Below, piece by piece: positions 1 through 5,252 of a stretch of 5,252 nt of DNA (position 1 is its first letter; every line of letters starts with the position of its first letter). The stretch is from Comamonadaceae bacterium (lineage in GTDB: Bacteria; Pseudomonadota; Gammaproteobacteria; Burkholderiales; Burkholderiaceae_C): contig CANFZJ010000238.1 in NCBI GenBank assembly GCA_947451445.1, positions 1 through 5,252 of the forward strand. Direction: 5' to 3'. The translations under genes and the position numbers were made by a program. Below the pieces are notes generated by a model that ran no database searches, was not told where the DNA came from, and was given only the letters and a program-made list of their open reading frames with translations.

Positions 1-77
1 CCTTTGGTGGGGGTGCAGTGGTATTCGCGTGCAGCGTCGCGCAGGGCCATTTCGGCGGGGGAGATTTCATTGGCCAT
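1..77 (-). CDS. maeB: N-terminal fragment of a probable NADP-dependent malic enzyme (partial, runs off window start)
   Basis: Only the first 25 codons and two bases are visible, starting at the ATG at 77-75. The peptide begins MANEISPAEMALRDAAREYH and continues CTPTK plus a Gly. The pattern Leu-Arg-Asp-Ala-Ala-x-x-Tyr-His followed by Pro-Thr-x-Gly matches the N-terminus of the large bacterial malic enzymes of the MaeB type, which is typically followed by a GKI-containing segment. Those enzymes are cytosolic and oxidatively decarboxylate malate to pyruvate with NADP; many carry a C-terminal phosphotransacetylase-like domain, which would lie outside this window. The start is supported by a GAGGA Shine-Dalgarno site seven bases upstream and by the absence of an alternative start with a better site. 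It is separated from the permease by 116 bp, so it is probably a separate transcription unit and not part of the purine cluster. The identification rests on a very short peptide and is therefore moderate. Confidence 0.66.
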   Translation of the reverse strand, partial: MANEISPAEMALRDAAREYHCTPTK

Positions 78-84
78 ATGTCGA

Positions 85-89
85 TCCTC
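85..89 (-). promoter_or_regulatory. Shine-Dalgarno site of the malic-enzyme gene
   Basis: On the minus strand the bases read GAGGA, seven bases before the ATG at 77. This is the clearest ribosome binding site in the window, and it fixes the start of the fragment at the window edge. Confidence 0.7.
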
Positions 90-125
90 GAATTGTTTTT
101 TGTGACGAGCAAGCCTACCGCAAGC

Positions 126-151
126 CGCAGCTGCGAGTCCCCTTGGAGACT
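126..151. repeat. Two adjacent small palindromes in the leader of the malic-enzyme gene
   Basis: The 116-bp gap at 78-193 holds no gene that I can support. Within it, 126-135 is a perfect 10-bp palindrome (CGCAGCTGCG). Directly beside it, 136-151 is an imperfect 16-bp palindrome (AGTCCCCTTGGAGACT, 6 of 8 positions paired). They lie about 50-75 bp upstream of the ATG at 77, where an operator or a 5' leader hairpin could sit. I see no run of T after either one on the minus strand, so they do not look like an intrinsic terminator for the permease. I could not pick out a convincing promoter; the AT-rich stretch around 161-176 (TATACAT on the minus strand) is only a weak -10 candidate without a matching -35. 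Short palindromes of this size can occur by chance. Confidence 0.3.
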
Positions 152-193
152 ACCTACAGCGATGAAAAATATGTATAGGGTTATGCGTAACGC

Positions 194-1663
194 TCAGTGC
201 CCGCCGTCCGCCATGGCGGCGCGCAGTGATTCGTCACGGTCGTAGTGGGCCCCGTTGAAGAACAGGTTCAGCCCCACCGCCGACAGCGAGGCCAGCAAAA
301 TGCCGGACTCGATCAGCGGGTGCAGGCCGTGCGGCATCCATTGTTTGAAGTTGGGCGCGATCAGCGGCACCATGCCCACGCCCAGCGATACCGCCACGAT
401 GAACATATTGAAGCGGTTGTGTTTGAAGTCCACCGCCGCCAGGATGCGGATGCCCGTGGCGGCCACCATGCCAAACATCACCAGCCCGGCCCCGCCCAGC
501 ACGGCGGTGGGCAGCGACTCGACCAGCGCGGCCATTTTGGGCAGCAAACCCAGCACCACCATGATGATGCCGCCCGCCACGCAGACAAAGCGGCTGCGCA
601 CCCCGGTAACGCCCACCAGCCCCACGTTTTGCGAAAAGCTGGTGTACGGGAAGGTGTTGAACAGCCCGCCCAGCACCGTGCCCAGCCCGTCGGTGCGCAG
701 GCCGCGTGCCAGGTCGCTCTGGCCAATCGGGCGCTCGGTCATTTCGCCCAGGGCCAGGAACATGCCGGTGGACTCGATCATCACCACCACCATCACCAGG
801 GTCATGGTCAAAATCAGCACCGGGTCGAAGATCGGCATGCCGAACTGCAAGGGCGTTACCAGGTCAAACCAATCGGCTTTGGCTACTTTTTCAAAGGTCA
901 TCATCCCGCTGGCGGTGGCCGCGATGCCGCCGATGACGATGCCCAGCAGCACCGATATGTTGCTGACAAAGCCCTTGGTGAACTTGGCAATCAGCAGAAT
1001 CGACGCCAGCACCAGCGCTGAAATGGCGATGCCGTCCAGTGGCGCGTATTTGGGGTTGGGTACCGTGCCCACCAGGGCCAGCCCCTTGGGCAGGGGGCTG
1101 GTGGCGCTTGCATCGGCCAGCCACTGCACATGCTCGGGGCTGGCGATGCTGGGGGCAGTGGGGCCAAACGGGTTGCCAAATATCCAGTTGATGCCCACCC
1201 GCATCAGGCTCACCCCGATGACGGCAATGATGGTGCCGGTGACCACGGGCGGAAAGAAGCGCAGCATGCGGCTGATCAGCGGTGCGATCAGTATCGACAC
1301 CACGCCCGCGCCGATGACGGCACCAAAAATCATCTGTGCCCCGGCCATGCCTGGGTGGTTGTTGGCAATCGCCAAAATCGGTGCCACCGACGCAAACGTG
1401 ACGCCCATCATCACCGGCAGCCGTATGCCAAACCACTGCGTTGCCCCCCAGGACTGGATCAGCGTGACCAGCCCGCAGCAAAACAGGTCGGCCGAGATCA
1501 GCAGCGACACCTGCTCCGGGCTGAGCTTGAGCGCCCGGCCCACGATCAGCGGGATGGCGACGGCCCCGGCGTACATCACCAGCACATGCTGGAGGCCGAG
1601 TGCGGCGAGTTGGCTGTTGGGCAGGCGTTCGTCCACGGGGTGGACAGCGGGGGAGGGGGGCAT
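194..1663 (-). CDS. NCS2/NAT family nucleobase permease, probably urate or xanthine uptake
   Basis: This encodes a 489-residue, strongly hydrophobic inner-membrane protein, a normal length for the nucleobase:cation symporter-2 family, whose members have about 14 membrane segments. Family marks are visible in order: Gln25-His26 in the first membrane segment (LQHVLVMYAG), the LPVMMGVTFA segment near 82-91, Glu297 in IESTG, Asp325 in RTDGLG, and the signature QNVGLVGVTG at 345-354. The His, Glu, Asp and Gln-Asn positions correspond to the functionally important residues studied in E. coli XanQ and Aspergillus UapA. I chose the ATG at 1663; the frame stays open to a GTG at 1711, but the extra 16 residues (with Cys and Arg) do not resemble the family N-terminus. 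Upstream of 1663 the ribosome site is weak (GAGA). Next to urate/allantoin degradation genes, proton-coupled uptake of urate or xanthine is the best inference. Uracil is less likely, and the exact substrate cannot be read from the sequence. Confidence 0.9.
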   Translation of the reverse strand: MPPSPAVHPVDERLPNSQLAALGLQHVLVMYAGAVAIPLIVGRALKLSPEQVSLLISADLFCCGLVTLIQSWGATQWFGIRLPVMMGVTFASVAPILAIANNHPGMAGAQMIFGAVIGAGVVSILIAPLISRMLRFFPPVVTGTIIAVIGVSLMRVGINWIFGNPFGPTAPSIASPEHVQWLADASATSPLPKGLALVGTVPNPKYAPLDGIAISALVLASILLIAKFTKGFVSNISVLLGIVIGGIAATASGMMTFEKVAKADWFDLVTPLQFGMPIFDPVLILTMTLVMVVVMIESTGMFLALGEMTERPIGQSDLARGLRTDGLGTVLGGLFNTFPYTSFSQNVGLVGVTGVRSRFVCVAGGIIMVVLGLLPKMAALVESLPTAVLGGAGLVMFGMVAATGIRILAAVDFKHNRFNMFIVAVSLGVGMVPLIAPNFKQWMPHGLHPLIESGILLASLSAVGLNLFFNGAHYDRDESLRAAMADGGH

Positions 1664-1732
1664 GGTGCGTCTCGTGTAGTGGGAACACGCCACGAAGCAA
1701 CTTCCATGCACATTTATGGCAGGGCTAGGTCA

Positions 1733-1789
1733 TTTTTAATAAAAAGTGCCGTTTGCGCATATGGGATGTGCGCAAGTAGCTATTAAAAA
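1733..1789. repeat. Nested inverted repeat between deacylase and permease genes (possible terminator, operator or dispersed repeat)
   Basis: The outer arms TTTTTAATA (1733-1741) and TATTAAAAA (1781-1789) are perfect 9-bp inverted repeats. The inner arms TTGCGCA (1753-1759) and TGCGCAA (1769-1775) are perfect 7-bp inverted repeats around a 9-base centre, extendable by a T:G pair. The left inter-arm stretch is 11 bases and the right one 5, so a folded form would carry an asymmetric internal loop. The element begins 7 bases after the deacylase stop at 1797. On the minus strand the inner hairpin is followed, after seven bases, by TTTTT (1745-1741), which is terminator-like but not a classical intrinsic terminator because the T run does not abut the stem. 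It also lies upstream of the permease start, so it could act as an operator. The rest of the 133-bp gap (1664-1732) shows no convincing promoter; ATAAAT near 1712-1717 on the minus strand is a weak -10 candidate. Confidence 0.55.
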
Positions 1790-1796
1790 CGTAGCG

Positions 1797-3026
1797 TCAT
1801 CCCGCGGACTGCAGCAGGTCGGCCAGGGTGCGCGCAATCACCTTGGTGGCGCGGCGCAGGTCTTCCAGGTCGAGCCGTTCGTCGGCACGTTTGGCATGCG
1901 ATTCGAGTACGGTGCGCGGCCCGGCACCGTAGATGACGCCGGGGATGCCCGCCGCAGCGTACAGCCGCACATCGGTGTACAGCGGGGTGCCGGTGGCGGG
2001 AATGGGCTCGCCAAACACGGCCAGGCCGTGCTTCTGGATGGCGTCCACCAGCGGTGCGTTGCCGGGCAGGGGCTGCATGGAATGGGCCAGCAGCAGGCGT
2101 TTGATGTCTACGGTGATGCCGGGCAGGGCGGCGGCGTCGGCAATCACCTGGCGGATGTGGGCTTCGACTTCGACCGGGTTCTCCTCCGGGATCATGCGGC
2201 GGTCGAGCTTGAAGACCACCTTGCCGGGGACCACATTGGTGTTGGTGCCGCCCGCGATGGTGCCCACGTTCAAATAGGGGTGGGTGATGCCTTCGACCTT
2301 GGATGTGATCTGCTGGTACAGCGCGTTTTGTGCGTACAGGGCGGCCAGAATTTTGACTGCCGCCTGCATGGCGTCAACGCCGCTGTCGGGAATGGCGGCG
2401 TGGGCCATTTTGCCGTGCACGGTGACTTCCATCTGCAGGCAGCCGTTGTGGGCGGTGACCACCTGGTAGGAGAACCCGGCGGCAATCATCAGGTCGGGCT
2501 GGGTGATGTTGTGCTTCAACAGCCAGCCGGGGCCGACTTCGCCGCCAAACTCTTCGTCGTAGGTGAAGTGCAGCTCGACCGCGCCTTGCTGTGGTTGGAG
2601 GGATTCCAGCGCCCGCACGGCGAAGGTGAAGCTGGCGAAGTCGCCCTTGCTCACCGCGGTGGCGCGGCCATAGATTTTGCCGTCCACCACCGCGCCGCCA
2701 TAGGGGTCGTGCGTCCAGCCGTCGCCGGGCGGCACTACGTCGCCGTGGGCGTTCAGGGCAATGGTTTTGCCCGGACCGTATTGGCGGCGCACTACCAGGT
2801 TGGTGATGGACTGCAGGCCTGCGGCCTGGACCACGGCAGCGGGTACGGGGTGCTTTTCGGCTTGGAAGCCAAACGCCTGCAGTAGCTCGGCCGTGCGGTC
2901 GGCGTGGGGCGCGTTGTTGCCGGGCGGGGTGTCGGTGGGGACGCGGATGAGTTCTTGCAGAAAGCCGACTTCCTCTTGAAAGTGGCTGTCGATCCAGGCA
3001 TCGAGTGCGGCGTAGTTTGGGGTCAT
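1797..3026 (-). CDS. M20-superfamily ArgE/DapE-like deacylase, substrate unknown, in the allantoin cluster
   Basis: This encodes a 409-residue cytosolic protein of typical M20 length. His94 and Asp96 are in NAHGDVVPPG, the first metal ligand and the Asp that orients it. The adjacent glutamates Glu158-Glu159 are in TYDEEFGG and correspond to the general base and a metal ligand. The lid/dimerisation domain runs from roughly 190 to 305, with GKMAHA (His209) and GGTNTNVVPG (259-268). The C-terminal ligand is His377 in ESHAKRADE. Aligned by eye with Haemophilus DapE, the bridging Asp (YGRGAADMKG) falls on Val125 (YGRATAVSKG) and the DapE Glu163 position (VGEP) falls on Phe185 (AGFS); Asp129, three residues on, might compensate. 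The start ATG at 3026 overlaps the upstream stop by four bases (ATGA), which suggests translational coupling. Membership of the urate/allantoin operon suggests hydrolysis of an N-acyl or ureido compound, but I cannot assign a reaction. It is distinct from AllC and from plant ureidoglycolate amidohydrolase, which belong to the carbamoylase branch of M20. Confidence 0.86.
   Translation of the reverse strand: MTPNYAALDAWIDSHFQEEVGFLQELIRVPTDTPPGNNAPHADRTAELLQAFGFQAEKHPVPAAVVQAAGLQSITNLVVRRQYGPGKTIALNAHGDVVPPGDGWTHDPYGGAVVDGKIYGRATAVSKGDFASFTFAVRALESLQPQQGAVELHFTYDEEFGGEVGPGWLLKHNITQPDLMIAAGFSYQVVTAHNGCLQMEVTVHGKMAHAAIPDSGVDAMQAAVKILAALYAQNALYQQITSKVEGITHPYLNVGTIAGGTNTNVVPGKVVFKLDRRMIPEENPVEVEAHIRQVIADAAALPGITVDIKRLLLAHSMQPLPGNAPLVDAIQKHGLAVFGEPIPATGTPLYTDVRLYAAAGIPGVIYGAGPRTVLESHAKRADERLDLEDLRRATKVIARTLADLLQSAG
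3023..3026 (-). other. ATGA stop/start overlap coupling the fusion gene to the M20 deacylase
   Basis: The ATG of the deacylase (3026-3024) shares two bases with the TGA stop of the UraD-AllC gene (3025-3023). The upstream sequence has no strong Shine-Dalgarno site, so the deacylase is probably translated by ribosomes terminating on the fusion gene. This supports a single transcript and coordinated dosage. Confidence 0.8.
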
Positions 3027-4777
3027 GGTGTCAGGTTATTCAAAAGCAGGGCAAAGGCGTCTACCGCCAGTTGCATGTCGTCGTTGGTGCTGGATTCGAG
3101 CGGGTTGTGGCTGATGCCGGCGTTCTGCCCGCGCACGAACAGCATGGCCTGGGGCATCACCTCGTGCAGCTTCATGGCGTCGTGGCCCGCGCCGCTGGGC
3201 ATGCGGTGCAGCGGCACGCCCAGCGCGTCCACGGCCTGTTCCCAGCGTTGCTGCCAGGGCGCGGCGCTGGGGGCGGCGGCGGCGCGCATGGTCTCTTCCA
3301 GCGTGTAGCGCAGGCCCCGGCGTTCGCAGATGTTGCGCAGGGCGGCCAGCACGTCGTGGGCCAGGGCGTCGCGCTGTGCGTTGGTGGGGGCGCGCAGGTC
3401 CAGGCTGAAGTTGCACTGGCCCGGCACCACGTTGATGGAGCCGTTGGGCACCTGCAGCATGCCGATGGTGCCCACCGAGTCGCCGTCTTGCGCAGCCCGT
3501 TGCTCTACAAACAGGGCCAGCTCGGCCACGGCGGTGGCGGCGTCGCGGCGGCGGTTCATGGGGGTGGTGCCCGCATGGCAGGCCACGCCGATGACCTCTC
3601 CGGTGTAGCGCAGGCTGCCGTTGATGGAGGTGACGATGCCTAAAGCGATGTCCAGCTCGTTCAGCACCGGGCCTTGTTCGATGTGGACTTCGACAAAGCC
3701 CAGGTAGTCGGCAGGGTTGCGCTGCAGCGTGGGAATGTCGTCTACTGGGTGGCCCGCGTGGGCTATTGCCGCGCGCATGGGAATGCCGTCGGCGTCGGTT
3801 TGGTCCAGCCAGTCGGGGTTGAAGTGGCCGATCAGTGCGCCGGAGCCGAGAAAAGTGGCCTTGTAGCGTTGGCCTTCTTCTTCGGCAAAACCCACCACTT
3901 CCAGGTGAAACGGCAGGCGCTGGCCAAGCCGTGCCAGTTCGCGCACGCAGGCCATGGGCACAAAAATACCCAGACGGCCGTCGTATTTGCCGCCGTTGCG
4001 CACGGTGTCATAGTGGCTGCCGGTGAGCAGGCTGGGCGCGGCCGGGTTGCTGGACAGGTAGCGGCCCACCACGTTTCCCACGGCGTCGATATGCACCTCG
4101 TCAAAACCGCAGTCGCGCATGTTCTGGGCGATCTGGGCGGCGCAGGCGCGGTGCGCGTCGGTCAGGTAGGTGACGGTGAGCTGGCCTTTTTCGGCGTAGC
4201 CGGGGTCGGTGTGCACACTCAACTGTTCCTGCCAGTCCCACACCACGTTACCCAATGTAGGGTTGACGCCAAAAGCGTCGTTCAGGCGAATTTCGACGAT
4301 GCGGTGGATGTTGCGCAGGGCTTCGGCCTGTTCAAAGTCGGCCGGGTTGCGCAGGCGGCGCACAAAGGTGTCGATGATCTCTTGCTTGCGTAAGCCCGTG
4401 CCACGCGGCCCGCGCACCGCCAGGATGAAGGGGTGGCCGAATTTGGCGGCGTAGTCCGCATTCAGCTGCTGTAGCTGGGCCAGTTCTTGCGGCGTGCACT
4501 GGGTCAGGCCGGCCTGGTTTTGCTCGTGGGTGGACTCGGTGGTCAGCACCGCTTTGCCAGCCAGCTCGGGGTGGGCGCGGATCAGGTCCAGCTGGGCTTG
4601 GTGACCCGCAGCGGCCAACACCTGGGCCATGGCGTATTTGAACGCGGCCAGTGATTTAAAGGGCCGGGCCAGCAGCGCTTTTTCGGCAATCCAGGGGGAG
4701 TGTTCGTACAGGCCGGGGAGCTGCTGTTGCGCCTCATCCAGCGGGGCCGTGTTGAGGAAATCGAGCGTCAGGGCCAT
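3023..4777 (-). CDS. uraD-allC: Bifunctional OHCU decarboxylase / allantoate amidohydrolase (UraD-AllC fusion)
   Basis: This encodes 584 residues, matching the sum of UraD (about 165-170) and AllC (about 410). Residues 1-170 are the UraD domain: His69 in IRAHPELAGKA is the catalytic His of the HPELAG motif, Glu85-Gln86 lie in HEQNQAGL, KFGHPFILAVRG spans 112-123, and Arg164 lies in VEIRL. It decarboxylates OHCU to S-allantoin. A Trp-rich joining segment (VVWDWQEQL, 178-186) leads into the M20 carbamoylase-type AllC domain. There, His255 in GSHYDT, bridging Asp266 in KYDGRLG, Glu299-Glu300 in FAEEEG, His365 in VHIEQGP and His557 in GISHNP provide the metal site; CHAGTTPM (400-407) and SGAGHDAM (528-535) are further family motifs. 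AllC hydrolyses allantoate to ureidoglycine, ammonia and CO2. All key residues appear intact, so both activities are expected. The ATG at 4777 directly follows the puuE stop. An Ala-rich stretch (498-506) lies in the C-terminal catalytic part. Similar fusions are known, as I recall, from betaproteobacteria. Confidence 0.93.
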   Translation of the reverse strand: MALTLDFLNTAPLDEAQQQLPGLYEHSPWIAEKALLARPFKSLAAFKYAMAQVLAAAGHQAQLDLIRAHPELAGKAVLTTESTHEQNQAGLTQCTPQELAQLQQLNADYAAKFGHPFILAVRGPRGTGLRKQEIIDTFVRRLRNPADFEQAEALRNIHRIVEIRLNDAFGVNPTLGNVVWDWQEQLSVHTDPGYAEKGQLTVTYLTDAHRACAAQIAQNMRDCGFDEVHIDAVGNVVGRYLSSNPAAPSLLTGSHYDTVRNGGKYDGRLGIFVPMACVRELARLGQRLPFHLEVVGFAEEEGQRYKATFLGSGALIGHFNPDWLDQTDADGIPMRAAIAHAGHPVDDIPTLQRNPADYLGFVEVHIEQGPVLNELDIALGIVTSINGSLRYTGEVIGVACHAGTTPMNRRRDAATAVAELALFVEQRAAQDGDSVGTIGMLQVPNGSINVVPGQCNFSLDLRAPTNAQRDALAHDVLAALRNICERRGLRYTLEETMRAAAAPSAAPWQQRWEQAVDALGVPLHRMPSGAGHDAMKLHEVMPQAMLFVRGQNAGISHNPLESSTNDDMQLAVDAFALLLNNLTP

Positions 4778-4780
4778 TTA
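4775..4780 (-). other. TAAATG junction: puuE stop directly abutting the fusion-gene start
   Basis: The TAA stop of puuE (4780-4778) is followed with no spacer by the ATG of the fusion gene (4777-4775). The preceding bases (CAAGCTCC) lack a purine-rich Shine-Dalgarno site, so initiation probably relies on ribosomes that have just finished puuE. This marks the two genes as one operon. Confidence 0.75.
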
Positions 4781-5252
4781 GGAGCTTGCTTGGTAAGGGT
4801 GTACTTTGTGCCAGTGCTCGGCGATGTCGATGCGGCGGCAAATCCACACGCGTTCATGGCTTTGCACGTAGTCCAGGAACTTTTGCAGCGCGCCAAAGCG
4901 GCCCGGTTTGCCCAGCACGCGGCAGTGCATGCCGATGCTCATCATTTTGGGAGCTTCGTCCCCCTCGGCGTACAACACGTCAAAGCTGTCCTTGAGGTAC
5001 TGCAAAAAGTGGTCGCCGGTGTTGAAACCCTGTACCTGCACGCAGCGCATGTCGTTGGTGTCCAGCGAATAGGGGATGACCAGGCGGGGCTCCACCGTGC
5101 CATCGGACTTGGTGGTGGGCAGCCAGAACGGCAGGTCGTCGCCGTAGTAGTCGCTGTCGTAGGCAAAACCGCCCTGGTCGGCCAGCAGGCGGCGGGTGTT
5201 GGGGCTGTCGCGGCCGGTGTACCAGCCTTGCGGCCATTGGCCACCGGTCATC
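4778..5252 (-). CDS. puuE: C-terminal half of PuuE-type allantoinase (partial, runs off window end)
   Basis: The visible 157 residues end at the TAA at 4780-4778; the gene enters from beyond 5252, and the Met at 5251 is internal. PuuE proteins are about 300-320 residues, so roughly half is present. They belong to the polysaccharide-deacetylase (NodB-like) fold and hydrolyse allantoin to allantoate, unlike the metal-dependent amidohydrolase AllB. Conserved PuuE stretches are visible, numbered within the fragment: GWYTGRDSPNTRRLL (9-23), YDSDYYGDDLPFW (31-43), IPYSLDTNDMRC (59-70), GFNTGDHF (75-82), SIGMHCRVLGKPGR (105-118) and VWICRRIDIAEHW (135-147) close to the C-terminus. I see no frameshift. 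The neighbouring UraD-AllC gene supplies the preceding and following reactions, which strongly supports this assignment. A general chitin- or peptidoglycan-deacetylase role is unlikely because these motifs are specific to the urate-catabolism subgroup. Confidence 0.93.
   Translation of the reverse strand, partial: MTGGQWPQGWYTGRDSPNTRRLLADQGGFAYDSDYYGDDLPFWLPTTKSDGTVEPRLVIPYSLDTNDMRCVQVQGFNTGDHFLQYLKDSFDVLYAEGDEAPKMMSIGMHCRVLGKPGRFGALQKFLDYVQSHERVWICRRIDIAEHWHKVHPYQASS

Noticed and set aside
245..1021. Plus-strand frame with a run of histidines that resembles a metal-binding tail
   Set aside because: The His run is the reverse complement of repeated Met/Val codons in a membrane segment of the permease (around residues 287-295). 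It is a shadow of the real gene.
255..1679. Long plus-strand open frame (474 codons) antisense to the permease
   Set aside because: Its product has no recognisable motif or membrane pattern and its composition (many Ser, Thr, Pro, Met) is what reverse reading of a GC-rich membrane-protein gene gives. The opposite strand carries a full family signature.
1664..1711. Upstream GTG extension of the permease by 16 codons
   Set aside because: The added Cys/Arg/His-rich residues do not fit the family N-terminus, and the ATG at 1663 gives the usual length with the first membrane segment at the expected distance.
1741..1789. Classical rho-independent terminator
   Set aside because: On the minus strand the T run is seven bases away from the inner stem, and on the plus strand the structure is followed by A, not T. 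I kept it as an inverted repeat with a possible terminator role only.
1746..2885. Plus-strand open frame of 379 codons opposite the M20 deacylase
   Set aside because: Gly/Val/His/Gln-rich low-information product with no family pattern; it runs exactly opposite a gene with clear M20 motifs, so it is due to GC-biased codon positions.
3250..3290. GCG-rich run within the fusion gene as a possible repeat expansion
   Set aside because: It encodes a short Ala/Pro-rich loop (residues about 498-506) in frame; such runs are common in high-GC genes and no tandem unit is clear.
3674..4393. Plus-strand frame of 239 codons opposite the UraD-AllC fusion
   Set aside because: Same type of GC-driven shadow frame; no start context or recognisable domain.
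5249..5251. ATG near the window end as the start of a short 157-residue gene
   Set aside because: The Met falls inside the conserved PuuE body, just before GWYTGRDSPNTRR; the real gene starts beyond the window.

Overview
The window looks like a high-GC betaproteobacterial chromosome segment, most likely Burkholderiales/Comamonadaceae. I infer this from overall protein resemblance, the strong third-position G/C bias and the type of purine-catabolism cluster. It cannot be proven from sequence alone. Every gene I can support lies on the minus strand, so the transcriptional order runs from the high-coordinate end to the low-coordinate end.

In that order the layout is as follows. (1) 5252-4778 is the C-terminal half of a PuuE-type, cofactor-independent allantoinase, cut by the window edge. 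(2) 4777-3023 is a 584-residue fusion of an OHCU decarboxylase (UraD) domain to an allantoate amidohydrolase (AllC) domain. (3) 3026-1797 is an M20-superfamily ArgE/DapE-like deacylase of unknown substrate. (4) 1796-1664 is a 133-bp gap that holds a nested inverted repeat directly after the deacylase stop codon. (5) 1663-194 is an NCS2 (NAT) family nucleobase permease, probably for urate and/or xanthine. (6) 193-78 is a 116-bp gap with small palindromes and a good Shine-Dalgarno site. (7) 77-1 is the first 25 codons of a probable NADP-dependent malic enzyme, cut by the window start.

The first three genes are packed like one operon. The puuE stop codon abuts the fusion start (TAAATG), and the fusion stop overlaps the deacylase start (ATGA). 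Together they cover the lower part of urate breakdown. UraD makes S-allantoin from OHCU, PuuE opens allantoin to allantoate, and AllC hydrolyses allantoate to ureidoglycine, ammonia and CO2. The permease would bring in the purine substrate. Urate oxidase/hydroxylase, HIU hydrolase and ureidoglycolate-processing genes are not in the window.

The points most worth a second look are three. The UraD-AllC fusion joins two non-consecutive steps, with the missing middle enzyme encoded immediately upstream. The M20 deacylase appears to lack two canonical metal ligands. The intergenic inverted repeat may be a terminator, an operator or a dispersed repeat. I found no CRISPR array, tRNA, rRNA or insertion sequence, and no clearly novel multi-gene system.
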